Shown: positions 28,644 through 38,211 of the stretch, one piece after another
Layout of the letters: every line of letters starts with the position of its first letter
Position numbering within the stretch: position 1 is the first letter of the stretch
From: Ahrensia sp.
GTDB lineage: Bacteria > Pseudomonadota > Alphaproteobacteria > Rhizobiales > Rhizobiaceae
DNA length: 64,000 nucleotides
Assembly (NCBI GenBank): GCA_028817895.1
Contig: JAPPOQ010000030.1
Coordinates: 186,001 to 250,000, forward strand
Direction of reading: 5' to 3'
Notes under the pieces: model-generated
What the model saw: only the letters and a program-made list of their open reading frames with translations
What the model was told of the DNA's origin: nothing
Database searches by the model: none
Program-made: the position numbers and the translations under genes

Positions 28644-29384
28644 TCACCGCCAGTCTCCCCGCACCACCTGCACCAGCGCGAGTGCAGCAACAGCAGCCGT
28701 ATCAGCCCGCAATATTCTCGGACCGAGCGATATCGAGACAACGTTGTCCAGCGCCAACAAAGGCTCCCGCTCCTGCAGCGAAACCCCGCCCTCCGGGCCT
28801 ACCAGCAAGGCGATAGGGGTGTCGGTCAAAGCGCTCAAAACGTCGATGGGATTGCGCTGCTCAACTGCCTCATCGCAGAAAATTACGGTGTGATCCGGTC
28901 CGACGACACTTTGCAAAGCGGACAGCGCAACCGGCTCGCGGACATCCGGCAAAGCCAGCACACCGCATTGCTCCGCAGCCTCAATGACATGGCTGCGCAT
29001 CTTGTCGATATTGAGCTTTCTTTGCTGCGTGTATTGCGTGATCACGGGCTGCAAGGCACCGACACCCATTTCAGTGGCCTTCTGCACCATATAGTCGAGC
29101 CGCGCCTGTTTCAGCGGTGCAAAGCAGTAGATGAGTTCGGGCTGCTTAGGTTGCGCCCGCACCTGATCGATCACATGCAACGTGACATCCCTGCGGCCAG
29201 AACGTTCAAGCCGGGCATTCCATTCGCCATCATGTCCGTTGAAGACGAGCACGGTATCGCCGTCACCCATGCGAAGCACGGTCACCATATAGCTCGACCG
29301 CGCACGATCCAGCTTTAAGCGTGAGTCCGCAGACAGCGCATGGTTAACGAAAAATCGCTTGCCTCCAGAGTCGCGAACGGGCAT
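28644..29384 (-). CDS. rsmE: 16S rRNA (uracil1498-N3)-methyltransferase
   Basis: This 246-residue SPOUT-class enzyme methylates U1498 of 16S rRNA. An N-terminal PUA-like domain (about 1-70, SYMVTVLRMGDGDTV) precedes the knotted domain with KATEMGV, LLVGPEGG and LGPRILRADTA. ATG 29384 gives the family's normal length; the longer upstream frame has no homology-like content. It is upstream of gshA and divergent from the small secreted-peptide gene. Confidence 0.95.
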   Translation of the reverse strand: MPVRDSGGKRFFVNHALSADSRLKLDRARSSYMVTVLRMGDGDTVLVFNGHDGEWNARLERSGRRDVTLHVIDQVRAQPKQPELIYCFAPLKQARLDYMVQKATEMGVGALQPVITQYTQQRKLNIDKMRSHVIEAAEQCGVLALPDVREPVALSALQSVVGPDHTVIFCDEAVEQRNPIDVLSALTDTPIALLVGPEGGVSLQEREPLLALDNVVSISLGPRILRADTAAVAALALVQVVRGDWR

Positions 29385-29519
29385 CAGGCGGCACACAGTC
29401 CAGCTGTTGATGTGTGTCTCATACTTGCGATCCGATGGTGTGATGTTGAGCACATCAATGCACGGCTCCATGCCATAGGGTGCACCACAGAAGCGGTTTT
29501 CACCAAGCGGAGAAAGACG

Positions 29520-29663
29520 ATGTCCATCGGCAATGCATTCATGACCTTTGCTCTTGGCCTTTCGCTCGTTATTGGCGGAGTGCTGGGCATGTCGCCCCTT
29601 GTTGATACCGACGCTGAGGCGGCCCGCAATGGCGGCGGCTATGGTATTGCAAGCACGCTTTAG
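29520..29663 (+). CDS. 47-residue secreted or membrane peptide, hypothetical
   Basis: The ATG at 29520 follows GGAG (29509-29512) by seven bases and encodes 47 residues. The first 27 are hydrophobic with a Gly-rich core (FALGLSLVIGGVLGM). An acidic DTDAEAA stretch, compatible with signal peptidase cleavage at AEA, and a short GGGYG tail follow. It lies alone between rsmE and lldD. The good ribosome site and signal-like start support it, but no family is recognised and composition alone cannot prove expression. Confidence 0.55.
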   Translation: MSIGNAFMTFALGLSLVIGGVLGMSPLVDTDAEAARNGGGYGIASTL

Positions 29664-29764
29664 CCTCCTTCAAGCGCATTCACCAACCCGGAACCGTTTG
29701 CGCTTGGACTTCCTCGCAGAACTTTCATAAAACGAGCGTCAGCACTATTTCAGGACGCTCGCAT

Positions 29765-30922
29765 ATGCCCACCATCACCTCGATTGAGGATCTGCGCAAA
29801 TTGGCGGAACGCCGCGTTCCGCGCATGTTTTACGACTATGCCGATTCCGGCTCCTATACGGAATCGACCTATCGCGACAACACGGCTGCGTTTGAAAAAT
29901 ACAAGCTGCGCCAACGGGTTGCGGTCAATATCGACAATCGCTCCCTTGCCACATCGATGATCGGAAACGACATCTCAATGCCCGTGGCGCTCGCGCCGGT
30001 GGGTATGACCGGCATGCAGCACGCCGATGGCGAGATCGCAGCCGCGCAGGCGGCCGAAAAGGCGGGTATTCCCTACACGCTCTCCACCATGAGCGTGTGC
30101 TCCATCGAAGCCGTTGCGGCCGCCACGACCAAGCCCTTTTGGTTTCAGCTCTATGTGATGCGCGACCGCACCTATATCGAAAATCTCATCCGCCGCGCGC
30201 ATGATGCGGGCTGCGAGGCGCTGGTGCTGACGCTTGATCTGCAAATCCTCGGACAACGCCACAAGGATGTGAAAAACGGGCTCTCCACCCCGCCAAATCC
30301 GACCCTGCGCAACATCATCAACCTTGCCACCAAACCGCGCTGGCTGATGGGCATGGCCAAGACGAAGAACCGCACCTTCGGGAATATTGTCGGCCACGCC
30401 CCAGGCGTAGACAATATGAACTCGCTTGCGACCTGGACGCATAGTCAGTTTGACCAGAGCCTGGACTGGTCATCCATCGATTGGGTCAAACAGCGTTGGG
30501 ACAGGAAGCTCATTCTCAAGGGCATCAACGATGTCGAGGATGCCAGAATCGCAGCCGATATCGGCGCCGATGCAATCATCGTATCCAATCATGGAGGACG
30601 CCAACTCGATGGAGCAGCAGCTCCCATCGACATGCTCGCACGGATCGTCGATGCGGTTGGAGATCGCATCGAAGTGCATTTCGACAGCGGCATCCGCACT
30701 GGGCAGGACGTGTTCAAGGCGATCGCGATGGGAGCGAAATCGACCTATATCGGTCGCGCCTACATTTACGGCCTCGGTGCCATGGGTGAAGCCGGTGTGA
30801 CGACCGCGCTCGATGTGATCCGCAAGGAGCTCGACACCACTATGGCGCTTTGCGGCGAAACAAGCGTAAACGACATTGGCCGTCACAATCTTCTGGATTT
30901 CGAGACGCTCTCCAATGCATGA
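29765..30922 (+). CDS. lldD: FMN-dependent alpha-hydroxy-acid (L-lactate) dehydrogenase
   Basis: This 385-residue FMN enzyme oxidises L-lactate or a related hydroxy acid to the keto acid and passes electrons to the respiratory chain. The catalytic His276 sits in VSNHGGRQLDG, and Lys252 in KLILKG and the PVALAPVGMTGM segment bind FMN. The length fits the LldD/glycolate oxidase family. It immediately precedes glcDEF (36 bases), suggesting joint use of lactate and glycolate. Which hydroxy acid is preferred cannot be told from motifs alone. Confidence 0.92.
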   Translation: MPTITSIEDLRKLAERRVPRMFYDYADSGSYTESTYRDNTAAFEKYKLRQRVAVNIDNRSLATSMIGNDISMPVALAPVGMTGMQHADGEIAAAQAAEKAGIPYTLSTMSVCSIEAVAAATTKPFWFQLYVMRDRTYIENLIRRAHDAGCEALVLTLDLQILGQRHKDVKNGLSTPPNPTLRNIINLATKPRWLMGMAKTKNRTFGNIVGHAPGVDNMNSLATWTHSQFDQSLDWSSIDWVKQRWDRKLILKGINDVEDARIAADIGADAIIVSNHGGRQLDGAAAPIDMLARIVDAVGDRIEVHFDSGIRTGQDVFKAIAMGAKSTYIGRAYIYGLGAMGEAGVTTALDVIRKELDTTMALCGETSVNDIGRHNLLDFETLSNA

Positions 30923-30958
30923 TTGTGTGAGCATCTCGACCAAAGGATTGACCCGCCC

Positions 30959-32410
30959 ATGACCGCCATCGCCATGCCTCCCGCAGATGACGCCATCATG
31001 GCGCGTCGCGCGGAAATCGCTGCGGCGCTGCGTGAGATGGTGGGCGATGATGGCGTGGTGGCAGGCGACAACGAATTGCGCGCCTTTGAAACGGACGGAT
31101 TCACCGCCTATCGCTTCGTCCCGCTGGTTGTCGTTCTGCCCCAGACTACGGAGGAAGTGTCCAAGGTTGCTGCCTATTGCAACGCAAACGGCATTCCGCT
31201 GGTGCCGCGCGGTGCGGGGACATCTTTGGCAGGTGGGGCGATTCCGCAGGAGGATTCGGTCGTCATCTGCCTGTCGCGCATGAGCGAAATCATCGATATT
31301 GACTATGCCAATCGCGCAGCAACCGTTGAAGCGGGCGTCACCAATCTGGCCATTTCCGAAGCCGTCTCAGATGACGGGTTTTTCTACGCGCCGGACCCGT
31401 CGTCGCAGCTGGCTTGCACGATTGGCGGCAATATCGCGATGAACTCCGGCGGCGCGCATTGCCTGAAATATGGCGTGACGACCAACAATCTGCTCGGCGT
31501 CACACTCGTTCTGGTCGATGGCACGGTGGTCGAACTCGGCGGCAAGCATCTGGATGCCGAAGGCTATGACCTGCTTGGGCTGATCTGTGGGTCGGAAGGG
31601 CAGTTGGGCATCGTTACGCAGACAACGGTCCGCCTGCTGGCAAAACCGGAAGGTGCGCGCCCCGTGCTGTTTGGCTTTCAAAAGTCTGAAGCTGCCGGTG
31701 CCTGCGTTGCAGACATCATCGGAACGGGCATCGTTCCGGTCGCCATCGAGTTCATGGACAAGCCGGCCATCGAAATCTGCGAGGCCTTTGCCGGTGCCGG
31801 TTACCCGATGGATGTCGAAGCGCTGCTGATCGTCGAGGTCGAAGGGTCTGAGAAGGAAATGGACGACATGCTGTCGCGCGTCGTCGATATTGCGCAGCGC
31901 CACGATGTGCATGTGGTAAAGGAATGCCAGTCGGCAACCGAGGCCGCGCTGATCTGGAAGGGCCGAAAATCTGCTTTCGGAGCGACGGGCCGCATTGCAG
32001 ACTATATCTGCATGGATGGCACCGTTCCGCTCGGGCAATTGCCGCATGTGCTGAAGGAAACGGCGCGCATCGTCGATGAATTTGGCCTGCGAGTCGCCAA
32101 TGTCTTCCATGCCGGTGACGGCAACATGCATCCGCTCATTCTCTACAATGTCAACGACCCCGTTGAAGCGCAGAAGGTCGAGGAATGCGGCATGGAACTG
32201 CTCAAACTGTGCGTTGACGCCGGGGGCTGCCTGACAGGTGAGCATGGCGTTGGCATCGAGAAGCGCGATTTGATGCTCTACCAATATGACAAGCGCGATC
32301 TCGACCAACAGATGGCTGTGCGCGCTGCATTTGATCCCAAATGGGTGCTGAACCCCGCCAAGGTCTTTCCGCTGGAGGCCCGCGGCTCCGGCAGTGTTCA
32401 AGCTGCATGA
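30959..32410 (+). CDS. glcD: Glycolate oxidase FAD subunit
   Basis: This 483-residue FAD-linked subunit oxidises glycolate to glyoxylate. The N-terminal FAD-binding PCMH domain shows PRGAGTSLAGG and GGNIAMNSGG. The C-terminal domain includes NVFHAGDGNMHPL and LTGEHGVGIEKR, the conserved catalytic blocks. ATG 30959 starts after AGGA by 11 bases. The stop overlaps the glcE start (ATGA). With glcE and glcF it forms a complete glycolate oxidase; no GlcC regulator is adjacent. Confidence 0.96.
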   Translation: MTAIAMPPADDAIMARRAEIAAALREMVGDDGVVAGDNELRAFETDGFTAYRFVPLVVVLPQTTEEVSKVAAYCNANGIPLVPRGAGTSLAGGAIPQEDSVVICLSRMSEIIDIDYANRAATVEAGVTNLAISEAVSDDGFFYAPDPSSQLACTIGGNIAMNSGGAHCLKYGVTTNNLLGVTLVLVDGTVVELGGKHLDAEGYDLLGLICGSEGQLGIVTQTTVRLLAKPEGARPVLFGFQKSEAAGACVADIIGTGIVPVAIEFMDKPAIEICEAFAGAGYPMDVEALLIVEVEGSEKEMDDMLSRVVDIAQRHDVHVVKECQSATEAALIWKGRKSAFGATGRIADYICMDGTVPLGQLPHVLKETARIVDEFGLRVANVFHAGDGNMHPLILYNVNDPVEAQKVEECGMELLKLCVDAGGCLTGEHGVGIEKRDLMLYQYDKRDLDQQMAVRAAFDPKWVLNPAKVFPLEARGSGSVQAA

Positions 32411-33597
32411 ACGGGTCCATGCGACTTGAACCCAAATGCGAGAGCGAAGCCTGCGAGGCCGTTCGCAAAGCGGTTGAGAACCGGCAAAGCCTGCGCATCA
32501 TGGGTGGCGGCACGCGTTCCACCATCGGCGCGCCGGTAGTAGCTGATGTGGAGCTTTCAAGCCGCGCTCTGACGGGCATCGTGGACTACGAACCGGCCGA
32601 GATGGTGATGATCGCACGCGCCGGAACGCCGATGAGCGAAATCGATGCCGCTCTTGAAACCGGTCGTCAGCGACTCATTTTCGAGCCGCTCGATCATCGT
32701 GCCTTGCTGGGCAGCCAGGGTGAACCAACCATCGGTGGCGTTGTCGCGACCAACGCATCCGGCCCCCGCCGTTTTGTGGCCGGTGCCTGTCGCGATGCCC
32801 TGCTGGGAGCGCGCTTCGTGAACGGCGAGGGCGAGGCGATCAAGGCGGGCGGACGTGTGATGAAGAATGTGACCGGCTTGGATCTGGTCAAGCCGCTTTG
32901 TGGATCGTGGGGAACGCTGGCTCTGCTCACCGAAGTGACGCTGAAAGTCGTGCCCTTGGTGGAAGCCGAAGCAACGCTTGTCCTGCATGGCTTGAGTGCA
33001 GGTCAAGCAGCGGAAGCCATGGCCGCCGCTATGGCCACCAGTCTGGAGGTCTCCGGCGCGGCGCATCTGCCGCAAACGATTGCTGCGACTGTCGATGGGC
33101 TGGACGGTGCGTGCACATTGCTGCGCTTGGAGGGCTTTGCATCATCCGTTGACGCGCGCTGTGAGAAGCTGAAATCGGCGCTGCGATCCTTTGGCGAGCT
33201 TTCGACACTCCCGCCCTATGCATCTCGCGCCGTGTGGCAGTCGGTTCGTAATGTCACGCCCTTTGCCGATAGTGAATCTGATCCAGTTTGGCGTATCTCG
33301 ATGGCGCCGTCACGCGCGCACGAAATGATTGCTGCGTTGAACGAAGGCGATGCCTTGTTCGACTGGCAAGGTGGACTGGTCTGGCTTCGGCTCGCCGGCG
33401 ATGCGCAGGTTGAGAAAGTGCGGCGTCTTGTTGCTCAGCATGGCGGAGGACATGCGACACTGATCCGCGCAGACGACGACTTGCGGGCATCGGTGCCGGT
33501 GTTTCACCCTCAGGCCGCGCCGATCGCGGCGCTCAGCGAACGCATTGCGAGGGCCTTTGATCCAAACAACATCTTCAATCCGGGCCTGATGGGATAG
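32407..33597 (+). CDS. glcE: Glycolate oxidase FAD-binding subunit
   Basis: This 396-residue subunit is a shorter paralogue of GlcD with an FAD-binding domain (IGGVVATNASGPRRF and GLDLVKPLCGSWG). It lacks the long C-terminal GlcD blocks, as expected for GlcE. Translation is coupled to glcD by an ATGA overlap, and its stop abuts the glcF ATG without spacing. An internal ATG at 32419 is also possible. It is needed together with GlcD and GlcF for activity. Confidence 0.95.
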   Translation: MNGSMRLEPKCESEACEAVRKAVENRQSLRIMGGGTRSTIGAPVVADVELSSRALTGIVDYEPAEMVMIARAGTPMSEIDAALETGRQRLIFEPLDHRALLGSQGEPTIGGVVATNASGPRRFVAGACRDALLGARFVNGEGEAIKAGGRVMKNVTGLDLVKPLCGSWGTLALLTEVTLKVVPLVEAEATLVLHGLSAGQAAEAMAAAMATSLEVSGAAHLPQTIAATVDGLDGACTLLRLEGFASSVDARCEKLKSALRSFGELSTLPPYASRAVWQSVRNVTPFADSESDPVWRISMAPSRAHEMIAALNEGDALFDWQGGLVWLRLAGDAQVEKVRRLVAQHGGGHATLIRADDDLRASVPVFHPQAAPIAALSERIARAFDPNNIFNPGLMG

Positions 33598-34932
33598 ATG
33601 CAGACCAATTTCACGCCAGAGCAATTGGCCGACCCGGCTGTCGCGCAATCCGAGGCGATCCTGCGCAAATGCGTGCATTGCGGCTTTTGCACCGCCACCT
33701 GCCCGACTTATGTGACGCTCGGTAACGAACTCGATTCGCCGCGCGGGCGCATCTATCTGATCAAGGACATGCTTGAGAACGGACGCGATGCGGATGAGCA
33801 GATCGTTACACATATTGACCGCTGCCTGTCCTGTCTCGCTTGCATGACGACCTGCCCATCCGGCGTCAATTACATGCATCTGGTTGACCATGCTCGCGCG
33901 CATATTGAAAAGACCTACAGGCGTCCGCTTGCCAATCGCATGATCCGCAACATGCTGGCGCTCATCCTGCCCTATCCGGGCCGGTTCCGGCTTGCGTTGC
34001 GGCTGGCGAAAATCGGGCGACCCCTTGCCGCGCTGTTTGATGCGATCAAGCCGCTGGCTCCTCTCGGCGCTATGCTGCGACTGGCCCCGTCAAAAGTGGA
34101 AGCGGCAACCGTCCACACCTCACCGGGTCAATTTGCGGTAGAAGGAACGCGTAAAGCGCGTGTTGCGCTTTTGACCGGATGCGCGCAACCGGCCCTTGAT
34201 GCCGGTATCAACCGCGCCACCATTGAATTGCTGAACCGACTGGATGTCGAAGTCGTGCTGCCGAAAGGCGAAGCGTGCTGCGGCTCGCTGGTGCATCATA
34301 TGGGGCGCGAGGAGCAGGCGCTTGCCGCGGCTCGCCACATGGTTGGTCTTTGGCATGAGGAGATTGAGCGCGACGGGCTCGACGCCATCATCATCACAAC
34401 CTCCGGCTGCGGCACGACGGTCAAGGATTACGGCCATATGCTGCGCAACGACCCTGAATGGGCCGAGCGCGCGGAGCGCGTCTCCGGCATCGTGAAAGAC
34501 ATCACCGAATTTCTTGTCGAGCGCGACATGCCGGCGACCCTGCGCCCGCACAATCTGACAGTCGCCTATCACGCCGCCTGTTCACTACAACACGGGCAGC
34601 GCGTGACCACGGCACCCAAGAAACTGCTTGAAGCCGCCGGGTTCACAGTCAAACAACCGGCGGAATCGCATCTGTGCTGCGGGTCAGCGGGCACCTACAA
34701 CATCTTGCAGCCGGAAATCGCGGGCAAACTGCGCGCTCGCAAGGTCACCAATATCGAAAAAACAAGGCCGGACCTCATAGCGGCCGGGAATATCGGATGC
34801 CTGACACAGATCGGCAGCGGAACGGATGTCCCGATCCTGCACACGGTCAAACTGCTGAACTGGGCCTATGGCGGCGAAGTGCCGTCGGAAATCGCTTCAC
34901 TGGTGGAGCAGAACAGATCTCGCCCGGCTTGA
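33598..34932 (+). CDS. glcF: Glycolate oxidase iron-sulfur subunit
   Basis: This 444-residue iron-sulfur subunit carries two 4Fe-4S motifs near the N-terminus (CVHCGFCTATCP and CLSCLACMTTCP). Two cysteine-rich CCG domains follow (CCGSLVHHMG and CCGSAGTYN). It transfers electrons from GlcD/GlcE to the quinone pool. It begins the base after the glcE stop. It is the last gene of lldD-glcDEF; immediately after it the base composition drops into an AT-richer island. Confidence 0.96.
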   Translation: MQTNFTPEQLADPAVAQSEAILRKCVHCGFCTATCPTYVTLGNELDSPRGRIYLIKDMLENGRDADEQIVTHIDRCLSCLACMTTCPSGVNYMHLVDHARAHIEKTYRRPLANRMIRNMLALILPYPGRFRLALRLAKIGRPLAALFDAIKPLAPLGAMLRLAPSKVEAATVHTSPGQFAVEGTRKARVALLTGCAQPALDAGINRATIELLNRLDVEVVLPKGEACCGSLVHHMGREEQALAAARHMVGLWHEEIERDGLDAIIITTSGCGTTVKDYGHMLRNDPEWAERAERVSGIVKDITEFLVERDMPATLRPHNLTVAYHAACSLQHGQRVTTAPKKLLEAAGFTVKQPAESHLCCGSAGTYNILQPEIAGKLRARKVTNIEKTRPDLIAAGNIGCLTQIGSGTDVPILHTVKLLNWAYGGEVPSEIASLVEQNRSRPA

Positions 34933-35292
34933 GGCGTTTGAAAGCCGCTGATGCCCCCCAACAAAGTTGCATTATCTTGCTCACTTTCTGACAAAATTGA
35001 ATTTCGAAAATGGATTACTTGAAATCAAAAACAGACCGGATGCTTAAGTGATCGCCCTCATTTCCCTTAAAAACTCCGAAAGAACTCAACTGTGAACGCA
35101 AACCCATGGAGATTTTTTGTAATAGTCTGCCATACACTTAAAACTGGACGTCACGCCTTCTGAAAATTCTCCAAAAAGCGAACACAATATTACGAGTTTG
35201 CTCGAACGGTTGTTTCGCACATCCAACGAAACGCCGGCGTTCGGATTGACCGCCAGTTGCCCAACAGTATGCCATTGACGTAATGAGCAGTT
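34933..35292. other. Gene-poor AT-rich leader of the island
   Basis: These 360 bases lie between glcF and the first island methyltransferase and are visibly richer in A and T than the operon before them. No convincing gene is seen; a 140-codon minus-strand frame overlaps the methyltransferase and lacks family features. The eight bases TGCCCCCC at 34952-34959 repeat the 3' end of the tRNA-Leu that borders the island on the right. Confidence 0.5.
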
Positions 35293-35868
35293 ATGAATTG
35301 GCGTCCCGATCCCAAAGAAGCTCAAGAACTGCTCCATAAGCGCTTGTCTGATGAGAAGAGGTGGGGTGCTCAATCGAGCTATGATGATAGCTGGGATGCG
35401 CGCGCCGAAATGGCGGCGACTTTTATGCGTCAGTCTCGATGTGTTCTCGATCTTGGCGCAGGCAAAATGGGTTTGAGAAGGTATTTGGAACCGGGATGTG
35501 ACTACCAACCGGCCGATCTGGCTCCGCTGGTCTCCAACGCTCTTAGGATAGACCTTAACACCGATCCGGTTCCAACTGGTCGGTGGGACACGGTCTCCAT
35601 GTTAGGCGTGATGGAATATCTCTTTTCCCCGCAGGAAGTGCTGGTCAAGATACGCGCTGCAACAAATCACCTTGTATTCTCATATGGCGTAATGACCCAC
35701 AACGTCAGTTCCGTAAAGCAATGGCGCCGAGATCACGGCTTCGCGACTAATCTGAACGAGGAAGAGCTTCGATCTATGATTTCATCAAGCTCATTTAGGA
35801 TTGAAGAGGAGAAGATTTTCGCTGAGCTTTGGGGCCTCAAAGTTATCATTTTCGACTGTAAGGCCTGA
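35293..35868 (+). CDS. Class I SAM-dependent methyltransferase-like protein
   Basis: This 191-residue protein shows the SAM-binding motif VLDLGAGKMGLR (about 51-62) and the acidic second motif YQPADLAP. MLGVMEYLFSPQEVL follows as motif-III-like sequence, resembling small Methyltransf_23 proteins. The substrate is unknown. Codon use and low GC differ from the glc genes. Its neighbours in the island are a double methyltransferase and a glycosidase-like propeller, so glycan methylation is a reasonable guess. It converges on the next gene with seven bases between stops. Confidence 0.75.
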   Translation: MNWRPDPKEAQELLHKRLSDEKRWGAQSSYDDSWDARAEMAATFMRQSRCVLDLGAGKMGLRRYLEPGCDYQPADLAPLVSNALRIDLNTDPVPTGRWDTVSMLGVMEYLFSPQEVLVKIRAATNHLVFSYGVMTHNVSSVKQWRRDHGFATNLNEEELRSMISSSSFRIEEEKIFAELWGLKVIIFDCKA

Positions 35869-35875
35869 TTGTAAG

Positions 35876-37198
35876 CTAGGCGGCTTCGCTGCGCATCTTT
35901 TTCAATATGGCGTGCGGTCTTGCGACTACGATATCATAGTTGTTGTTCTCTTGTAGGAATTCCAACGTTGCTCGTCTTGCCCCTCCCCAAGCATTGAAGT
36001 CATCGACGATGATGTAGCCGCCAACAGCCATATGTGCAGCAGAAAAGCGAAGAGTCTCAATCACCGATGTGTACCAATCACAGTCGATATGAGACACAGC
36101 GATCGTCGTAATATCTGCAATTTTTGGCAGCGTCTCGGAGAATTCGCCCTTCACGAGATTTATTCGATCCCCGTCGATGGCAAGATCGTATTCATCGAAT
36201 TTGCTCTTAACAAACTCGAATATATCCTCACGATAGCCGTAATAAACGTCGCCTGCGATCCCTTTGGACTTGCCCCCGCTGATCGTATCATAACGTTCAT
36301 GAGATTGAGGGTCGTCATCCGGACCGGGCGGCGGAATCATTCCGAAGACATCGAAGCCATAGAATCGCCGTTTGTTTGCAAGACTGCTGGCGATGACGAG
36401 GGCCGAACCTCCCAGCGCAACGCCGAATTCACACAGGTCGCCTGGAATCTTCTTCAATTCGACATCTTCTATGCAGCGTACAATACCATTCATAGACGCT
36501 GTGCTGAGATAGGTGAGGCGGTCTTTGATGACATGATCGATGATGCCGACCAATTTTGAATTGCGGGCCGGTTTCGTGCAGTAATAGACATAATTCTTTG
36601 GGAAACCGACATTATATATCGGTGCCTTAACTTCCCGTTCGAGAAAGGCAGTGCTTAGCTTTTCAATGTCCGATTCAAGTTCATGTACAGGGTCGCTATC
36701 GGGGAGTTTTCTTAACTCCTTCAAAAGCGTTTCCATGAAATAGAAGGTCGCACATGAAAACCCCTCCAGCCAGTCCTTTTTGTCGATAACGAAACCGGAC
36801 GCTTCGAACAGACTTTTTAGGCCAAACTGCGTGAATCTGAAATAGTCGTATGGTATTAAGTGCTCTTCATAGAAGAATGGCGTTGTGAGCAGAAGTCTTC
36901 CCCCTGGCTTCAAGACACGAAATATTTCGTCAATAGCTTTATGTGGCGTCTTTATGTGTTCCAATACTTGGGTACAGATGATCGCATCAAAGAAATCGTC
37001 AGGCATCGGCATAGCGCAAATATCGCACTGATACGTGACATTGCTGCCGATGTCCGATGTTTCATATCGGCAGTGGTCGAAATGACTTTTGTAAGGACCG
37101 TTTGCGCTTCCGGCGTCCAATACACGTGTGTTATCCGGCAGTGAGCGCGCAAAACCCGATATGAGCGTATCAAGATTGTCTCGCGATGGGTTAGTCAT
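35876..37198 (-). CDS. Two-domain methyltransferase: class I MTase fused to TylF/MycF-type O-methyltransferase
   Basis: This protein of about 440 residues fuses two units. The N-terminal half has VLDAGSANGPYKSHF, CTQVLEHIKTP and FRVLKPGGRLLLTTP, a Methyltransf_11-type SAM fold. The C-terminal half (about 215-435) has GDLCEFGVALGGSALVIAS, SHIDCDWYTSVIETL and GGYIIVDDF, matching macrocin-type sugar O-methyltransferases whose conserved Asp residues bind a metal. TylF-type domains often methylate deoxysugars on surface glycans. The start is uncertain: ATG 37198 is used, but TTG 37246 is also open and neither has a clear ribosome site. Confidence 0.8.
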   Translation of the reverse strand: MTNPSRDNLDTLISGFARSLPDNTRVLDAGSANGPYKSHFDHCRYETSDIGSNVTYQCDICAMPMPDDFFDAIICTQVLEHIKTPHKAIDEIFRVLKPGGRLLLTTPFFYEEHLIPYDYFRFTQFGLKSLFEASGFVIDKKDWLEGFSCATFYFMETLLKELRKLPDSDPVHELESDIEKLSTAFLEREVKAPIYNVGFPKNYVYYCTKPARNSKLVGIIDHVIKDRLTYLSTASMNGIVRCIEDVELKKIPGDLCEFGVALGGSALVIASSLANKRRFYGFDVFGMIPPPGPDDDPQSHERYDTISGGKSKGIAGDVYYGYREDIFEFVKSKFDEYDLAIDGDRINLVKGEFSETLPKIADITTIAVSHIDCDWYTSVIETLRFSAAHMAVGGYIIVDDFNAWGGARRATLEFLQENNNYDIVVARPHAILKKMRSEAA

Positions 37199-37293
37199 CG
37201 TTGGTGCAACTGAAATAGGGATATCGTGCAACGTTACCGCACTCAATTCGACACATCAAACGCGCCGCCACCCGACCCCGCGAGGGCATGCGT

Positions 37294-38211
37294 TCAGCCT
37301 TCTCCCTTGTTGCCTGCAGGCAAAGCAAGAACACGGATTGTGGCATTCGTATCTTTCTTGGCAAGGCAAGCGAAAAACATCAGTGTATTTCCACGCCATC
37401 GGAGGCATGCCGGTCGTTCGAGTCGATACATTACATCGATCGATCCATTTTCCTGTGGTATCGAACGGTTGGAAACGTGCGGCTTGGGCGCAGGACGCCA
37501 TTGCGTCCAGTCATCAGTCTCCATCATTCCAATCGTCGGCCATGCAAAGCCAGATACTGTTCCGCCGATATCTCGAACCAGCGCTTTGTGTTTCGTACCA
37601 TCTTGCCAGACAAACGGGTCTTCCAAATCTCCTTGAATGATCGGTTCCGCTCCGATCAAATTCCAGCGACTGGCCGGGTCGTCGGCCTGCGCGGCATAGA
37701 GTGAGCGCTGCCCCCCCACTTTTGTAGAGACGCGAAACAGCATGCGCCAGACGCCATCCGCGCAATGAACTGGCGCAGGATTGGTGGGCCCTTGACCACC
37801 TTGGGGTATGCCATCTCCAGCTATGGTCAGAGTCGAAAGCGTTCCGGCATTGTCGGCCTTAAGATCGACCAGGGCATGAGCTATTTCGTAATATATGCTA
37901 TCCACAACACCGGAACAGAAAAGATGAAACTCATTGCCGCTGCGCATGATTCGCGGATTTATGAGGGAGCCATAGATGCTACCCTCGAACCGAAACTCCT
38001 TCAGCCAAATTGCCTTTGCATTGCTGTCCTCAAGAGAAGTGATCTCGAAGAGATGCAACTTTGAAGCGTTCCGCCATCCCTCAAAGTCCGCATGCGGCCA
38101 AGCTGCGACGGCCACAAAGAGCCGCTCACCACATGTGAATGGTGATGGGCACCACAGGTGCTGATCGGCGATGGAAATTGTCAGATAATGTTGGAAGTCA
38201 TCAATCATCAT
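37294..38211 (-). CDS. Five-bladed beta-propeller glycosidase-like protein
   Basis: This protein of about 305 residues resembles GH43/GH32-type five-bladed propellers: LWCPSPF near the start, GPTNPAPVHCADGVWRMLFR, and LEDPFVWQDGTKHKALVRD, where acidic residues would sit in the active-site cavity. No signal peptide is visible. Such folds occur as glycosidases and as domains of glycan-processing proteins. ATG 38211 starts two residues before IDDF; ATG 38223, four codons upstream, follows directly on GAGG and is also possible. It is cotranscribed with the double methyltransferase. Specific function unknown. Confidence 0.6.
   Translation of the reverse strand: MMIDDFQHYLTISIADQHLWCPSPFTCGERLFVAVAAWPHADFEGWRNASKLHLFEITSLEDSNAKAIWLKEFRFEGSIYGSLINPRIMRSGNEFHLFCSGVVDSIYYEIAHALVDLKADNAGTLSTLTIAGDGIPQGGQGPTNPAPVHCADGVWRMLFRVSTKVGGQRSLYAAQADDPASRWNLIGAEPIIQGDLEDPFVWQDGTKHKALVRDIGGTVSGFAWPTIGMMETDDWTQWRPAPKPHVSNRSIPQENGSIDVMYRLERPACLRWRGNTLMFFACLAKKDTNATIRVLALPAGNKGEG

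Noticed and set aside
31367-32401. 344-codon minus-strand frame inside glcD
   Set aside because: It is fully antisense to the well-supported glcD and His/Arg/Gln-rich, as expected from GC-biased codons.
35086-35508. 140-codon minus-strand frame over the island methyltransferase
   Set aside because: It overlaps the methyltransferase N-terminus, has no motif and no ribosome site.
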